In this document: in pieces, positions 7,717 to 15,803 of the stretch
Layout: the number at the start of each line of letters is the position of its first letter
How positions within the stretch are numbered: the first letter of the stretch is position 1
DNA from: Snuella sedimenti
GTDB lineage: Bacteria; Bacteroidota; Bacteroidia; Flavobacteriales; Flavobacteriaceae
Direction of reading: 5' to 3'
Assembly (NCBI RefSeq): GCF_016428595.1
Contig: NZ_JAELVQ010000008.1
Span: forward strand, 1 to 64,000
DNA length: 64,000 bases
Translations under genes and position numbers: made by a program
Notes under the pieces: model-generated
The model's database searches: none
Told to the model about the DNA's origin: nothing
Seen by the model: the letters and a program-made list of their open reading frames with translations, nothing else

Positions 7717-8319
7717 TCATTTATTTAAGATAACTGTACCCTCCCAATGATGGTCTATTCCTGTGCCATCAATTCGTACCATTCCTTTACTTACAAATTC
7801 TCCGGTTGCGTTTTCAAATCGCCCGGCTCCACCAACTATTGTACAATAATCTATAAACTTGAAATTATATATGTCGTCTTGGATAAACTCTAGTTTACTT
7901 CCGGGCGTAACAAAGTATATTTTATCTCCATTGGCAGCAATCATGGATCCTTCTACCTCGTTAAACTCACCAAATCCATTCTGTAAATCAGGCCCTTGTT
8001 CATTTAAAACAATGTGGAAGCACATAGTTATGTCTGTGGTAAAATCACCCAATAGTGTAGAATTTCCGCCGCCAATTTGGTGTTCAAGCCCCCAAAAATC
8101 AGTCTCGGAAGTAAATGAACACAATTGAGTAAGGGCATCATCTGCTTGACCCGTAGACAGCATAGCTTTTAAAGGCTTTTTAACTAGTTTTGCTGTTTTA
8201 GCTTGTAGCCCCAAATCCGTTAGACTATCTTCAATAATAGGCTCTAGGTTCTCTTCGCAAGCAGTGATTAAAAAAAATACACCGCTAATAACAAATAATA
8301 ATCTTAGTGTTTTCATCAT
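7717..8319 (-). CDS. Unrecognised exported lipoprotein
   Basis: A 200-residue protein with signal sequence and lipobox LITAC (Cys21), so it should be a lipid-anchored envelope protein. The mature part has an EDSLTDLGLQAKTAK linker and then a beta-rich domain. This contains FHIVLNEQGPDLQNGFGEFNEVEGSMIAANGD and the stretch GGAGRFENATGEFVSKGMV, a pattern (GRF-x2-ATG-x-F) seen in small secreted beta-barrel proteins of the allene-oxide-cyclase-like type. No catalytic residues stand out. It is divergent from an AraC-TPR membrane regulator across 247 bases holding three 21-bp-spaced repeats, which suggests it is that regulator's target. Both genes lie between the two 49-bp repeats. Function unknown. 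Confidence 0.75.
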   Translation of the reverse strand: MMKTLRLLFVISGVFFLITACEENLEPIIEDSLTDLGLQAKTAKLVKKPLKAMLSTGQADDALTQLCSFTSETDFWGLEHQIGGGNSTLLGDFTTDITMCFHIVLNEQGPDLQNGFGEFNEVEGSMIAANGDKIYFVTPGSKLEFIQDDIYNFKFIDYCTIVGGAGRFENATGEFVSKGMVRIDGTGIDHHWEGTVILNK

Positions 8320-8405
8320 GTTTCATTTTAATTTAAAAATTAATTATAGCGCATATTAATAGCCATACCTAAGTTATTTCTTTATTGGCGTACTATGATT
8401 TAAAC

Positions 8406-8460
8406 ATGTTGCAATAGCTACAGCGTATGTTTCAAAAGCTATAAAATATGTTGAAAAACC
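8406..8460. promoter_or_regulatory. Three direct repeats at 21-bp spacing: likely operator of the AraC-TPR regulator
   Basis: ATGTTGCAATAGCTA (8406-8420), ATGTTTCAAAAGCTA (8427-8441) and ATGTTGAAAAACC (8448-8460) start exactly 21 bases apart, two helical turns. They therefore present the same face of DNA. AraC-family proteins bind such direct repeats through two HTHs. The array lies 87 bases upstream of the lipoprotein gene and 106 upstream of the regulator, so it could serve both. Confidence 0.6.
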
Positions 8461-8566
8461 CATAACAAACTCAAAAACAACACTTTTAAACATGGAAATT
8501 TTGTCGAAAATATTTTTATCAGTAAATTAATTGTTCTTAATTTCTATAGCTGTTTGATAAATCACA

Positions 8567-10513
8567 ATGCCGATGTTGTCTATGAACCAAGCTTTTATTA
8601 AAAAGTTGAATGATGTTTTAGAAGAAAACTATCAAAATGAAAACTTTGGAGTAAGCGATCTGGCCGAAGCAATGGGTATCAGTAGATCTAAACTCCACCG
8701 AAAACTGAACAGCTCAAAAGGCATCTCTTCCAGTGAGTTTATCAGACAGTTCAGGCTTCAAAAGGCTTATGTTTTATTGAAGAATGATGTGTCAACGGTT
8801 TCCGAAATTGCTTATACCGTTGGTTTTAGTAGTCCATCTTATTTTACCACTTGCTTTCAAAAGCATTACAATTGTCCGCCAAGTGAACTAAAGCGTAAGT
8901 TCGATAGCGAAATCAAAATTGAAGAGGCATCAACAGAAAAGAATGCATATCCCAAATTAAAGACTTTTTTAACGTTAGGCATCTTTGGTTATTATTTGCG
9001 TTTCGGGCAATTCAAGATCCGTTTAATCACTTTGGGTATATTGGTTTTGATTGCTTTGGTTCCTTTTGCTATTTTTTATGAAGCTGGTAATATCTCAAAC
9101 AGGCAAAAAGCCAAATCAATTGCCGTCCTCCCACTTCAAGCTGAGGCACAATCTATGGATAATACTATTTTATCTGAAGGTATTCATGAAGGACTTTCTA
9201 GTTCGTTAGGCAAAATAAATGGACTTCAAGTACTTTCAAGATCATCAACATTAGGATACAAGAATAGTAAAAAAAACAAGCAAGAAATAATAAGGGAATT
9301 GGGAGTAGATTTTTTGGTATCTGGAAAGATTCATTATTCAGATAGGGACAGTATCGTATTAAGTTTAACAATACATAAAGCAGGCATTTTAGAAGCAGGA
9401 TTTCAGAATTTCAACTATAATACTTCAATTGAAAACATTGTAACGGTTCAAAATGAGGCTTCTAAAAGTATCGGCGTTTCGGCAGGAGTTCTTTCTAAAT
9501 TGGAATATACAGCTGTTAATTACAATAACAGGAAAGTCAATAAAAATGCTTACAAAAATTACATTCGGGGCATGCATTATCTTCATAGATCATCCCAAGC
9601 CGATTTTGACAAAGGCATCCAATATCTGTATAAAGCTATTGATGATGACCCAGCTGAACCATTAGCATATGCTGGCTTGGCATATGGCTATGTTATTCTA
9701 GGCCATAGTGCAGCTGAAAACAGGGATGTTTTTAGTAAGGCCAAAATGGCCGCAAAAAGAGCAATTCAATTAGACTCTATGCTTTTGGAGGCTTATGCCA
9801 GCATGGCAAGTATCGCTATATATCATGACAGAAATTGGAAAGATGCGGAACGTCTGTTTGAGCATTTGCTGTTTAAGAATCCGAGCATGGCAAATGTACA
9901 CTACGATTACGCTTGGTATTTGCTTTTAATTGGCAACAAGGAAAAAGCAATAAAACATCATGAGTTAGCAGAAAAATTAGATCCTTTTAATGTAAAGTAC
10001 ATAGCTTGGACAGGTTGGATGTATGCCTATTATGGTGATTACAAAAAGGCCATGGAAAAAGTTGAAACAGCTTTACGCATCGCTCCAAACAATGCTATTG
10101 CTTATTTAACTATGGGATTTATATATAAATCGCAAAATAATACTTCAAAAGCTTTGGAAGCTTATAGTAAGCTATATGAGCTCAACCCAAGCTTTGCTGG
10201 ATCATTAGGAAGCCTTTATGCAGAAATGGGACAGGTACAAAAAGCCAATAAAATACTAAATACAGTAATAAATTGGCCAGAATCACCATGGAAAAATTGG
10301 AACTTGGCGGTTTTACATGCTGGCCTTAACAATGCTAAAGAAGCCGTTAAGATACTAGAAACAGAACCGAAGCATGCCTTTGTTGCTTGGGCTGCTGTAA
10401 TTCCGGCATTTGACCACATAAAGCAAAGTGATGGGTTTAAAGCTTTTGTTTCAGGCCTAAATTTACCTGGCAAGAAATTTAATTCTTCATTGAATACTAC
10501 AAATTCTCAATAG
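8567..10513 (+). CDS. Membrane-spanning AraC-type regulator with TPR sensor domain
   Basis: A 648-residue protein with an unusual order. Residues 7-110 are an AraC/XylS double helix-turn-helix (GVSDLAEAMGISRSKLHRKL, then STVSEIAYTVGFSSPSYFTT). One transmembrane helix lies at about 152-173, followed by a domain starting KSIAVLPL with ILSEGIHEGLSSSLGKINGLQVLSRSS, and TPR repeats from about 330 to 620. Proteins of this design (CadC/ToxR logic with an AraC head) put DNA binding in the cytoplasm and the sensor domain outside the inner membrane. No ligand can be inferred. It is divergent from a lipoprotein gene, its probable target. Met1, Met3 or Met6 could be the start. It lies inside the 49-bp-repeat-bounded insert. 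Confidence 0.85.
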   Translation: MPMLSMNQAFIKKLNDVLEENYQNENFGVSDLAEAMGISRSKLHRKLNSSKGISSSEFIRQFRLQKAYVLLKNDVSTVSEIAYTVGFSSPSYFTTCFQKHYNCPPSELKRKFDSEIKIEEASTEKNAYPKLKTFLTLGIFGYYLRFGQFKIRLITLGILVLIALVPFAIFYEAGNISNRQKAKSIAVLPLQAEAQSMDNTILSEGIHEGLSSSLGKINGLQVLSRSSTLGYKNSKKNKQEIIRELGVDFLVSGKIHYSDRDSIVLSLTIHKAGILEAGFQNFNYNTSIENIVTVQNEASKSIGVSAGVLSKLEYTAVNYNNRKVNKNAYKNYIRGMHYLHRSSQADFDKGIQYLYKAIDDDPAEPLAYAGLAYGYVILGHSAAENRDVFSKAKMAAKRAIQLDSMLLEAYASMASIAIYHDRNWKDAERLFEHLLFKNPSMANVHYDYAWYLLLIGNKEKAIKHHELAEKLDPFNVKYIAWTGWMYAYYGDYKKAMEKVETALRIAPNNAIAYLTMGFIYKSQNNTSKALEAYSKLYELNPSFAGSLGSLYAEMGQVQKANKILNTVINWPESPWKNWNLAVLHAGLNNAKEAVKILETEPKHAFVAWAAVIPAFDHIKQSDGFKAFVSGLNLPGKKFNSSLNTTNSQ

Positions 10514-10546
10514 GACTTTCTTCTACTAAACTTTAAACCGATTGTA

Positions 10547-10595
10547 TTTTTCGACAAAGATGGTAATCAAATTAAATAATAAAAAACCCCTTGCT
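10547..10595 (+). repeat. 49-bp direct repeat, copy 2 (orphan copy of the rng 3' end)
   Basis: Identical to 7610-7658 over 49 bases. Here the rng codons are out of context, 33 bases after the regulator's stop, so this is a duplicated fragment and not part of a gene. The bases after the repeat again complete a hairpin, but with a diverged loop and second arm. Confidence 0.95.
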
Positions 10596-10627
10596 ATTTA
10601 TTTAGTAAGGGGTTTTGTTTTTTTATT
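10581..10627. terminator. Bidirectional terminator between the AraC-TPR gene and the remB-like gene
   Basis: AAAACCCCTT (10583-10592) pairs with AAGGGGTTTT (10607-10616); inner bases CTA/TAG extend the stem. An A-run on the left and a T-run on the right let it serve both convergent genes. Confidence 0.75.
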
Positions 10628-10648
10628 ATCCTATCTTTTCCAAAAAGG

Positions 10649-12748
10649 CTAAAAATCAAAATACCAGTTAAATAAATCGGTTCTTAAACCTATATTGAAC
10701 CAAAGAGTGTTATTTTTAAACGTAGTTATTGTTTCTGCTTCCGGATTAAAATTCCTAAAAGAAATATCGGTAAAAAGCTTTAGATTAGAAGCTGGGTTAA
10801 CAACATATCCTGCCTGCAAATTGGCATAAAACGTTTTTGTTTTAATACCTTGGGCAACTTTAACTCCCGTATCGTATGGTCGTTCGTTATAGTTTCTAAA
10901 AATATCACCTCCATAACTAAAGTTGTCCGTTGCATTATTAAAATCCATGCCTCGTGTCCCAAAAATAAACTTTGCATTGGTAAACCAGCGTTTGTAGTGG
11001 TAACGTCCAATTAATACCATTTCACTAAAGTTAGCGCCCCATAAGTGTGCCATTGACTGGTTATTATGCCCATAATTTAATACAATGGTATTATGCGAAT
11101 ATGTATAGGGCCGTACGCGATTGTATTCTAATTGCAAAAGCAAATTGTCTACCTTAAAAGCATTATAATATTTAACTCCCAATTGATAACCAAACTTGTT
11201 TTTCCAACTTTTATTACCTCCTTTAATATCGTTTAATGAAAATTCATCAAGAATAAATTGACCATACGTATTAACCTCGTCACTCCATTTATATTTTACC
11301 GATGCTCCTACTATAGCGTTGCCTGCTCCCTGCCCTGTTTCAAATTCAATTGCCCTGTAAAATATAATCGGGTTTAAATAATTAACGTCAAAGCCCCTAT
11401 TATTGGTATTCGTCCATAGTACCGACTCAAATAAACCAATATTTAAGCGTTTGGACACATTCCAACTTAAATAATGATTCGCCATATATTTGGTTAAAAA
11501 CGCACCATCTTCAGTTACTTCTGGCCTTACATCCTTTAACCACATCCAGGTATTGGTATATTTAATCTTCCAAAATTTCGTATTCAATTTCAAAAACGGG
11601 TGTGGACTCGCTACATCGCTCAATAATAACGAGCGATAGCCATCTCCTATAAAGTTTTTTCCATGTCCAAACTGTATATTAATAAATTTAACAGGAGAAT
11701 AAGACAGGTATGCTTCTGCCACAGGATAATCGTAAGAGTTACTCTTAAATCGCTTTGCAATACCGCGTCCGGGTATTATAGCTGGATCTGGGCCAAATGC
11801 CTTTAAACTTTCGGAATATTGATTGACATATTGTGCAAAGCGCCCTTGACTCTCAAAAACAGAAGCGTAAAAATTAAACTTTTCACCTAAGCCTCCCTGT
11901 ACCAAAAATCCACGCGTATTATTGTATGTAGAACTAAAATCGGCATCTGTATCTTTCCCTACCTGTAAATCAAAAATGGGATCGATGGTAAACCAATAAT
12001 CATCGGATTGTAATTGTACTAAGTGCTCATTCCAAAGTTTCTTGCCTGCCCAAGTATTTGTTTCTTTCAATAAGGTTTCCTTTTCTACTTCAAAATCATA
12101 GTATTTTGAAACCTCATCATACATAAAAGGTTTCGAAGCGGTATGGCTATTACTGCCTATAACATTCATACTTCTATCAAACCTAGCATAATCACTATGG
12201 GTAAACGGGATGTTTAACTGACTTGTATAAGCTTTATTTTTGAAAGGTTGCAAGCTACTTTGTACACTATCAAATTCCGATTTTGCTATGCGTTCCAATT
12301 TTGAAAAAGGACTAGTACTTGATCTGCTTGACACCGCATCAAGTTTTCTATTCAAAGGAATTGACAATGATATGGCATATTGTTTAAATGTTGGAAGTCC
12401 GTTATATGTAGCTGGTTTAATCTTAGGAAAAAGTAAAAATACGCGTCTTAGCTCTTTCTTCAACTCGGCATACATGGCATCTACATAAACCACTTTAAAT
12501 TGCCCCACACTATCCACTTCAAAAAGAACCGACACTTCTCCTTTAAAACCATCATCTTGAAGTTCCTGTGGCATCGTGAAATTTTCAAAAATAAAATCAA
12601 GAACCTTTGAATTAAAACAGGCTTGTAATGAATCTACTGAAATACTTTCACAACCAGGAAAAACCGGATGGTTCTCATTAAAATACTGATTTTGCGAAAA
12701 GACATTGCATTGAACTATAAGTAGGAGTAGAACAATAATTCGCTTCAT
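10649..12748 (-). CDS. remB: RemB-like gliding outer-membrane protein with N-terminal TonB-C-like domain
   Basis: A 699-residue exported protein (signal peptide 1-18, ending VFSQ). Residues about 25-135 resemble the C-terminal domain of TonB (HPVFPGCESIS, then FKGEVSVLFEVDSVGQFKVVYVDAM), sharing the FPGC motif with the two tonB genes next door. From about 190 it looks like a beta-barrel of the Wzi/capsule-assembly type with many aromatic-ended strands, finishing TDLFNWYFDF. In F. johnsoniae, from memory, remB lies a few genes from sprA beyond gcvH, vanZ and tonB, the order seen here; this supports the name. RemB is a gliding-associated protein partly redundant with other motility proteins. 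The barrel is clear, the name likely. Confidence 0.65.
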   Translation of the reverse strand: MKRIIVLLLLIVQCNVFSQNQYFNENHPVFPGCESISVDSLQACFNSKVLDFIFENFTMPQELQDDGFKGEVSVLFEVDSVGQFKVVYVDAMYAELKKELRRVFLLFPKIKPATYNGLPTFKQYAISLSIPLNRKLDAVSSRSSTSPFSKLERIAKSEFDSVQSSLQPFKNKAYTSQLNIPFTHSDYARFDRSMNVIGSNSHTASKPFMYDEVSKYYDFEVEKETLLKETNTWAGKKLWNEHLVQLQSDDYWFTIDPIFDLQVGKDTDADFSSTYNNTRGFLVQGGLGEKFNFYASVFESQGRFAQYVNQYSESLKAFGPDPAIIPGRGIAKRFKSNSYDYPVAEAYLSYSPVKFINIQFGHGKNFIGDGYRSLLLSDVASPHPFLKLNTKFWKIKYTNTWMWLKDVRPEVTEDGAFLTKYMANHYLSWNVSKRLNIGLFESVLWTNTNNRGFDVNYLNPIIFYRAIEFETGQGAGNAIVGASVKYKWSDEVNTYGQFILDEFSLNDIKGGNKSWKNKFGYQLGVKYYNAFKVDNLLLQLEYNRVRPYTYSHNTIVLNYGHNNQSMAHLWGANFSEMVLIGRYHYKRWFTNAKFIFGTRGMDFNNATDNFSYGGDIFRNYNERPYDTGVKVAQGIKTKTFYANLQAGYVVNPASNLKLFTDISFRNFNPEAETITTFKNNTLWFNIGLRTDLFNWYFDF

Positions 12749-12869
12749 AGCTATTTTTTGAAAATTGATTCAGTGCAGAAAGATACTATATTTATAGCAT
12801 TTAGCATTTCGAATTACCGTAATAAAATTACTAACAAAAAAGCCGTTATCAAAAAAATGACAACGACTT

Positions 12870-13030
12870 AGAGGCTGTTTAAATTTTATCTTTCGGTTTT
12901 CTTATATCTCTTTTTCCACCACTTTTCGTTATAAAACCCCTTATTTAGCACTGCTAAACCCCTATTTTAAAGCCTTAATTGGCAAAAAAAATGACCTTAT
13001 ACTAATTTCAAAAAAAATTAAGCAGCCTCT
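12870..13030. mobile_element. Small MITE-like element with about 21-bp imperfect terminal inverted repeats
   Basis: The ends read AGAGGCTGTTTAAATTTT (from 12870) and, on the opposite strand, AGAGGCTGCTTAATTTTT (from 13030 inward); 17 of 21 positions match. If the ends are taken as GAGGCTG/CAGCCTC (12871-13029), both are flanked by TTA, a possible target duplication. The 161-bp interior has no gene but contains a hairpin TTTAGC-ACT-GCTAAA (12944-12958). This is the size and shape of a non-autonomous IS derivative; the parent IS is not in the window. Confidence 0.5.
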
Positions 13031-13090
13031 TAGCAATACTAATTCTATTTTAACATGAATAATGGCCAGGGAATTTATGTCAGTTTGAGT

Positions 13091-13223
13091 GCCAAATCAC
13101 AGATTTGGCGCACTTCGACTTCGCTCAGTAGAGCTGTCGAAAACAAATAAATTCCCCACTAAAAGTACGTCTCAATAGCTCTACTGAGCATCTCGACAAA
13201 CTCGATACGGGCTTTGTCGAAGT
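13091..13223. repeat. Compound inverted-repeat region (dispersed flavobacterial intergenic repeat)
   Basis: Three nested palindromes occupy the stretch. GCCAAATC-ACA-GATTTGGC lies at 13091-13109. GCTCAGTAGAGCT (13123-13135) pairs perfectly with AGCTCTACTGAGC (13177-13189). ACTTCGAC (13112-13119) pairs with GTCGAAGT (13216-13223). The core CTTCGACTTCGCTCAG (13113-13128) recurs with one change at 28087-28102, so it belongs to a dispersed family. No gene lies in 12749-13286 apart from this and the MITE-like element. Confidence 0.65.
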
Positions 13224-13286
13224 ACTGAATTCTTCCAGAATTTCTCTTGAGGAGACATTAGGACTCTAAAACATTATTCGCGTTAA

Positions 13287-14081
13287 TTAATTTTGCACCC
13301 TGAATTTTATTGGTAAGGTATAAATAACCCCTACTGCCCTGTCTCGTTGCTTTCCTGGTGTCATCACAGGAATTTTATCGATAACACGTTTTGCTTCGTG
13401 CTCCAATTTGGTATGAGGTGCCCGGGTTTTTATATCGGTAACATGTCCGTTCTTATCAATTTTAAACTGTGTATAAATAACCTGTATCCCCGTTAACCCT
13501 AAATCGGATGCTAAATCTGTATCAAACTTCCGCTTTACTAGTTTGGTTATTTTATCGGACATGCATTTACGACGTCCTTCATTATTTTTTTCTGTTTCAC
13601 ACCCCGGATAAATAGGCACTTGTTCTACACGTACAAAATCCACATCTGTTTCATCAGGTATATTGGAAACAGATATATCTCCCGGGTCTAAAACAGGCTC
13701 CGTTGTAATATTTTGCTCTGCTGTAATAATTTTAAGCGTTTCCTTTTTCTCTTCTGAATTGTCAATGATTTCTGGAGGAAGGGTCAAAACCACTTTCTTT
13801 TCGGGCCTTTTCTCTTCGGCCTTAGGCGCTTCATAAATTTTAAATTGAGGCACCTCTGTTTCAAAAGTGTCATCGGGCGTAAGGATTTCTCCTAAATCTT
13901 TAGGGACTAGTGTTTCAAATTTCATTTCAAGCAGGCCATAGCTAAATAGTAAACAAACAATTAACCCAACCTGAAAATATAAGGTTGAGTTTTTTTGTAA
14001 ATTTGCATCATGCTTTTGTGATTTACTCACAGTTTTCTCATTTTGCCGAATGAGTTTGTGAGTTTTCTTTGAATTACTCAT
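13287..14081 (-). CDS. TonB-family energy transducer (paralogue 2)
   Basis: A 264-residue protein. A positively charged N-terminus (HKLIRQNEKTVSKSQKHD) precedes one transmembrane helix at about 34-51 (TLYFQVGLIVCLLFSYGLL), then a charged periplasmic linker, then a TonB C-terminal domain from about 150 (VEQVPIYPGCETEKNNEGRRKCMSDKITKLVKRKF, ending YTLPIKFRVQN). It couples inner-membrane proton motive force (ExbBD) to outer-membrane TonB-dependent receptors. It lies downstream of a second tonB with a strong terminator between, so the two are probably separate units. The C-terminal half is closely similar to its neighbour, indicating tandem duplication. Confidence 0.9.
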   Translation of the reverse strand: MSNSKKTHKLIRQNEKTVSKSQKHDANLQKNSTLYFQVGLIVCLLFSYGLLEMKFETLVPKDLGEILTPDDTFETEVPQFKIYEAPKAEEKRPEKKVVLTLPPEIIDNSEEKKETLKIITAEQNITTEPVLDPGDISVSNIPDETDVDFVRVEQVPIYPGCETEKNNEGRRKCMSDKITKLVKRKFDTDLASDLGLTGIQVIYTQFKIDKNGHVTDIKTRAPHTKLEHEAKRVIDKIPVMTPGKQRDRAVGVIYTLPIKFRVQN

Positions 14082-14133
14082 AATAATTATTGTTTAAATG
14101 TTAATATTATGGTAAAATCACAATAAGCATACC

Positions 14134-14172
14134 AAAAAAAATCCCGTTACAAACATGTAACGGGATTTTATA
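14134..14172 (-). terminator. Terminator between the two tonB genes
   Basis: A 13-bp stem AAAATCCCGTTAC (14138-14150) and GTAACGGGATTTT (14157-14169) with a 6-base loop. Read on the minus strand it ends in a U-run and lies directly after the upstream tonB stop. Confidence 0.85.
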
Positions 14173-14196
14173 TTTTTTTAGGTTAGGTTATATAAA

Positions 14197-14919
14197 CTAA
14201 TCCTGAACTTGAAAAATGATAGGTAATGAATATGGAACTGTTACAGGCTTACCACGCTGTTTTCCCGGCTTCATTTGAGGTAGCAAATTAATAACTCGTG
14301 CTGCTTCCTTTTCTAGCCCTGGGTGTGGTGCTCTAGCTCTTACCCCTACTACTTTACCTGTTTTGTCGATCTTAAAGATTACATTAATACGCTGTCTTCC
14401 AGATAATCCTAAGTCGCCAGCAAGATCTGTATTGAACTTTTTGTTTACAAAATCTTGGATTTTTTTGGACATACACGCTTTTTTGGCATTGTTATCTCCT
14501 TTTTCACAACCTGGGAAAACCGGTACGTTCTCGATAACCGCAAAAGGAACCTCGATATCTTCATCTACTTCTACTACTTCTACTTCTTCTACTTCAACAA
14601 TTTCTTCTTCTTGATCTGTTTCAGACGACTCAATTACGGTTTCCTCTACCTCCACTTCATCTTCAACGATCTCAATAACTTCTGGTGCTGCCGGCGGTGG
14701 TGGCGGTGGTGGGGGTGGCGTTTTTAATTGTTCTGTGATTGGAATTTCTTCCTCTAATTCTTCATCTAAATTCAACTGTCCAATATCAATATCAGACTTA
14801 TCATATGTTTTGTAATTGATTGCGTAGTTTGTTAAGAACAACATTAACGCCAAACCAATTGCGAAATAAAGCGAACTGTTACGCCCAACATTTGCCTTAG
14901 GATTTTTTTTAGGTTCCAT
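14197..14919 (-). CDS. TonB-family energy transducer (paralogue 1)
   Basis: A 240-residue protein with a single transmembrane helix at about 14-32 (SSLYFAIGLALMLFLTNYAI). A run of nine prolines after LKT is followed by an extreme Glu/Val-rich acidic linker, then the TonB C-terminal domain (VFPGCEKGDNN, KVVGVRARAPHPGLEKEAARVI, YSLPIIFQVQD). It drives TonB-dependent transport at the outer membrane. The nine-proline run would be expected to need EF-P for translation. It follows vanZ by 64 bases on the same strand. It is the better conserved of the two by its proline-rich linker. Confidence 0.92.
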   Translation of the reverse strand: MEPKKNPKANVGRNSSLYFAIGLALMLFLTNYAINYKTYDKSDIDIGQLNLDEELEEEIPITEQLKTPPPPPPPPPAAPEVIEIVEDEVEVEETVIESSETDQEEEIVEVEEVEVVEVDEDIEVPFAVIENVPVFPGCEKGDNNAKKACMSKKIQDFVNKKFNTDLAGDLGLSGRQRINVIFKIDKTGKVVGVRARAPHPGLEKEAARVINLLPQMKPGKQRGKPVTVPYSLPIIFQVQD

Positions 14920-14983
14920 AATTTATTTTACTGTTTTACTCAGATTGCTAAAATAACTTTTTTTTTACCAAAAAAGCAAACGA

Positions 14984-15379
14984 TTATAAGTTTTTAATCC
15001 CAATACTTTTTTGTGACATCACTAACACAGCAAGCAGTACTCCGAAAGTATTTGCCGCTACGTCATACAAGTCTGACGCTCTAGAAGCGGTCACGGTTCC
15101 TTGTAATACCTCAATAAGTATACCAAATCCTATTGAAATAATAGCTGCAACGATTATTGCCTTTGCTCTAGTAAACTTAAAAAAGTAAAAAAGCGCATTA
15201 ACCCATAAAAAAGTTAATACGCAATATGTTAAAAAGTGGAATATTTTGTCGCCAAAAGATACACCAACATCGGGTAACTTGTTTAGCTTAACCAAGCTTA
15301 CTACAGTTAAAGCTACCGAATATAATATAACTATTGCGAGTGCGTACTTTTTAAGCACCCACAAGTGCTTTATAATCAT
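14984..15379 (-). CDS. VanZ-like membrane protein
   Basis: A 131-residue membrane protein with four hydrophobic segments (about 12-29, 45-66, 72-92, 103-120) and the VanZ-family pattern [16 protein letters not shown] and [27 protein letters not shown]. The family is named from a teicoplanin-resistance gene, but most members have no known function. The only ATG in frame lies 29 bases inside the end of gcvH, so the two are translationally linked; a non-ATG start further in is possible. The gcvH-vanZ pair between sprA and tonB is a conserved flavobacterial order. Confidence 0.85.
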   Translation of the reverse strand: MIIKHLWVLKKYALAIVILYSVALTVVSLVKLNKLPDVGVSFGDKIFHFLTYCVLTFLWVNALFYFFKFTRAKAIIVAAIISIGFGILIEVLQGTVTASRASDLYDVAANTFGVLLAVLVMSQKSIGIKNL

Positions 15380-15731
15380 CTGCAGACATTAATTCTTCCA
15401 ATTGTGCTAAATCGGAACACTTAACTTTTATCATCCAACCATCACCATATGGGTCGCTGTTAACCTTTTCTGGTTCGTCTTCCAAAATTTCATTGAAAGC
15501 AACGATTTCTCCCGAAATAGGCAAAAATAAATCTGAAACCGTTTTAACAGCTTCTACCGTTCCAAAAATCTCTTCAGCGTCTAGTGTTTCATCCAATGTT
15601 TCTACTTCAACATATACGATATCGCCTAACTCGCTTTGAGCAAAATCTGTAATACCGATAGTTGCAATGTCACCTTCTACTTTAACCCATTCGTGGTCTT
15701 TAGTATACTTTAATTCTGATGGTATGTTCAT
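15351..15731 (-). CDS. gcvH: Glycine cleavage system H protein
   Basis: A 126-residue lipoyl carrier of the glycine cleavage complex. The lipoyl lysine is in the motif [29 protein letters not shown] (Lys within VEAVKTVS), and the N-terminus [16 protein letters not shown] is diagnostic. Length is normal. It shuttles the aminomethyl group between the P, T and L proteins. The P and T genes are not nearby. It has its own well-formed promoter (15763-15792) and overlaps vanZ by 29 bases. Confidence 0.96.
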   Translation of the reverse strand: MNIPSELKYTKDHEWVKVEGDIATIGITDFAQSELGDIVYVEVETLDETLDAEEIFGTVEAVKTVSDLFLPISGEIVAFNEILEDEPEKVNSDPYGDGWMIKVKCSDLAQLEELMSADDYKALVGA

Positions 15732-15762
15732 TATATTAAATTTAGTCTCTTAATATTTTTGA

Positions 15763-15792
15763 CAAATGTATTTATTCAAACTTTAAATTCAA
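15763..15792 (-). promoter_or_regulatory. Flavobacterial-type promoter of gcvH
   Basis: On the minus strand, TTG (15792-15790) is followed after 19 bases by TACATTTG (15770-15763), an excellent match to the Bacteroidota consensus. Transcription would start about 25 bases before the gcvH ATG. Confidence 0.65.
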
Positions 15793-15803
15793 ACAGTTGT
15801 TGA

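Noticed and set aside
14363-14727. Plus-strand open frames over the tonB paralogue with Phe/Tyr- or Ser/Thr-rich translation
   Set aside because: They are antisense to the acidic and proline-rich linker codons of TonB, whose repetitive DNA keeps other frames open.
15732-15803. Glycine riboswitch upstream of gcvH
   Set aside because: The gap is 72 bases, mostly promoter, too short for a riboswitch aptamer, and has no paired structure.
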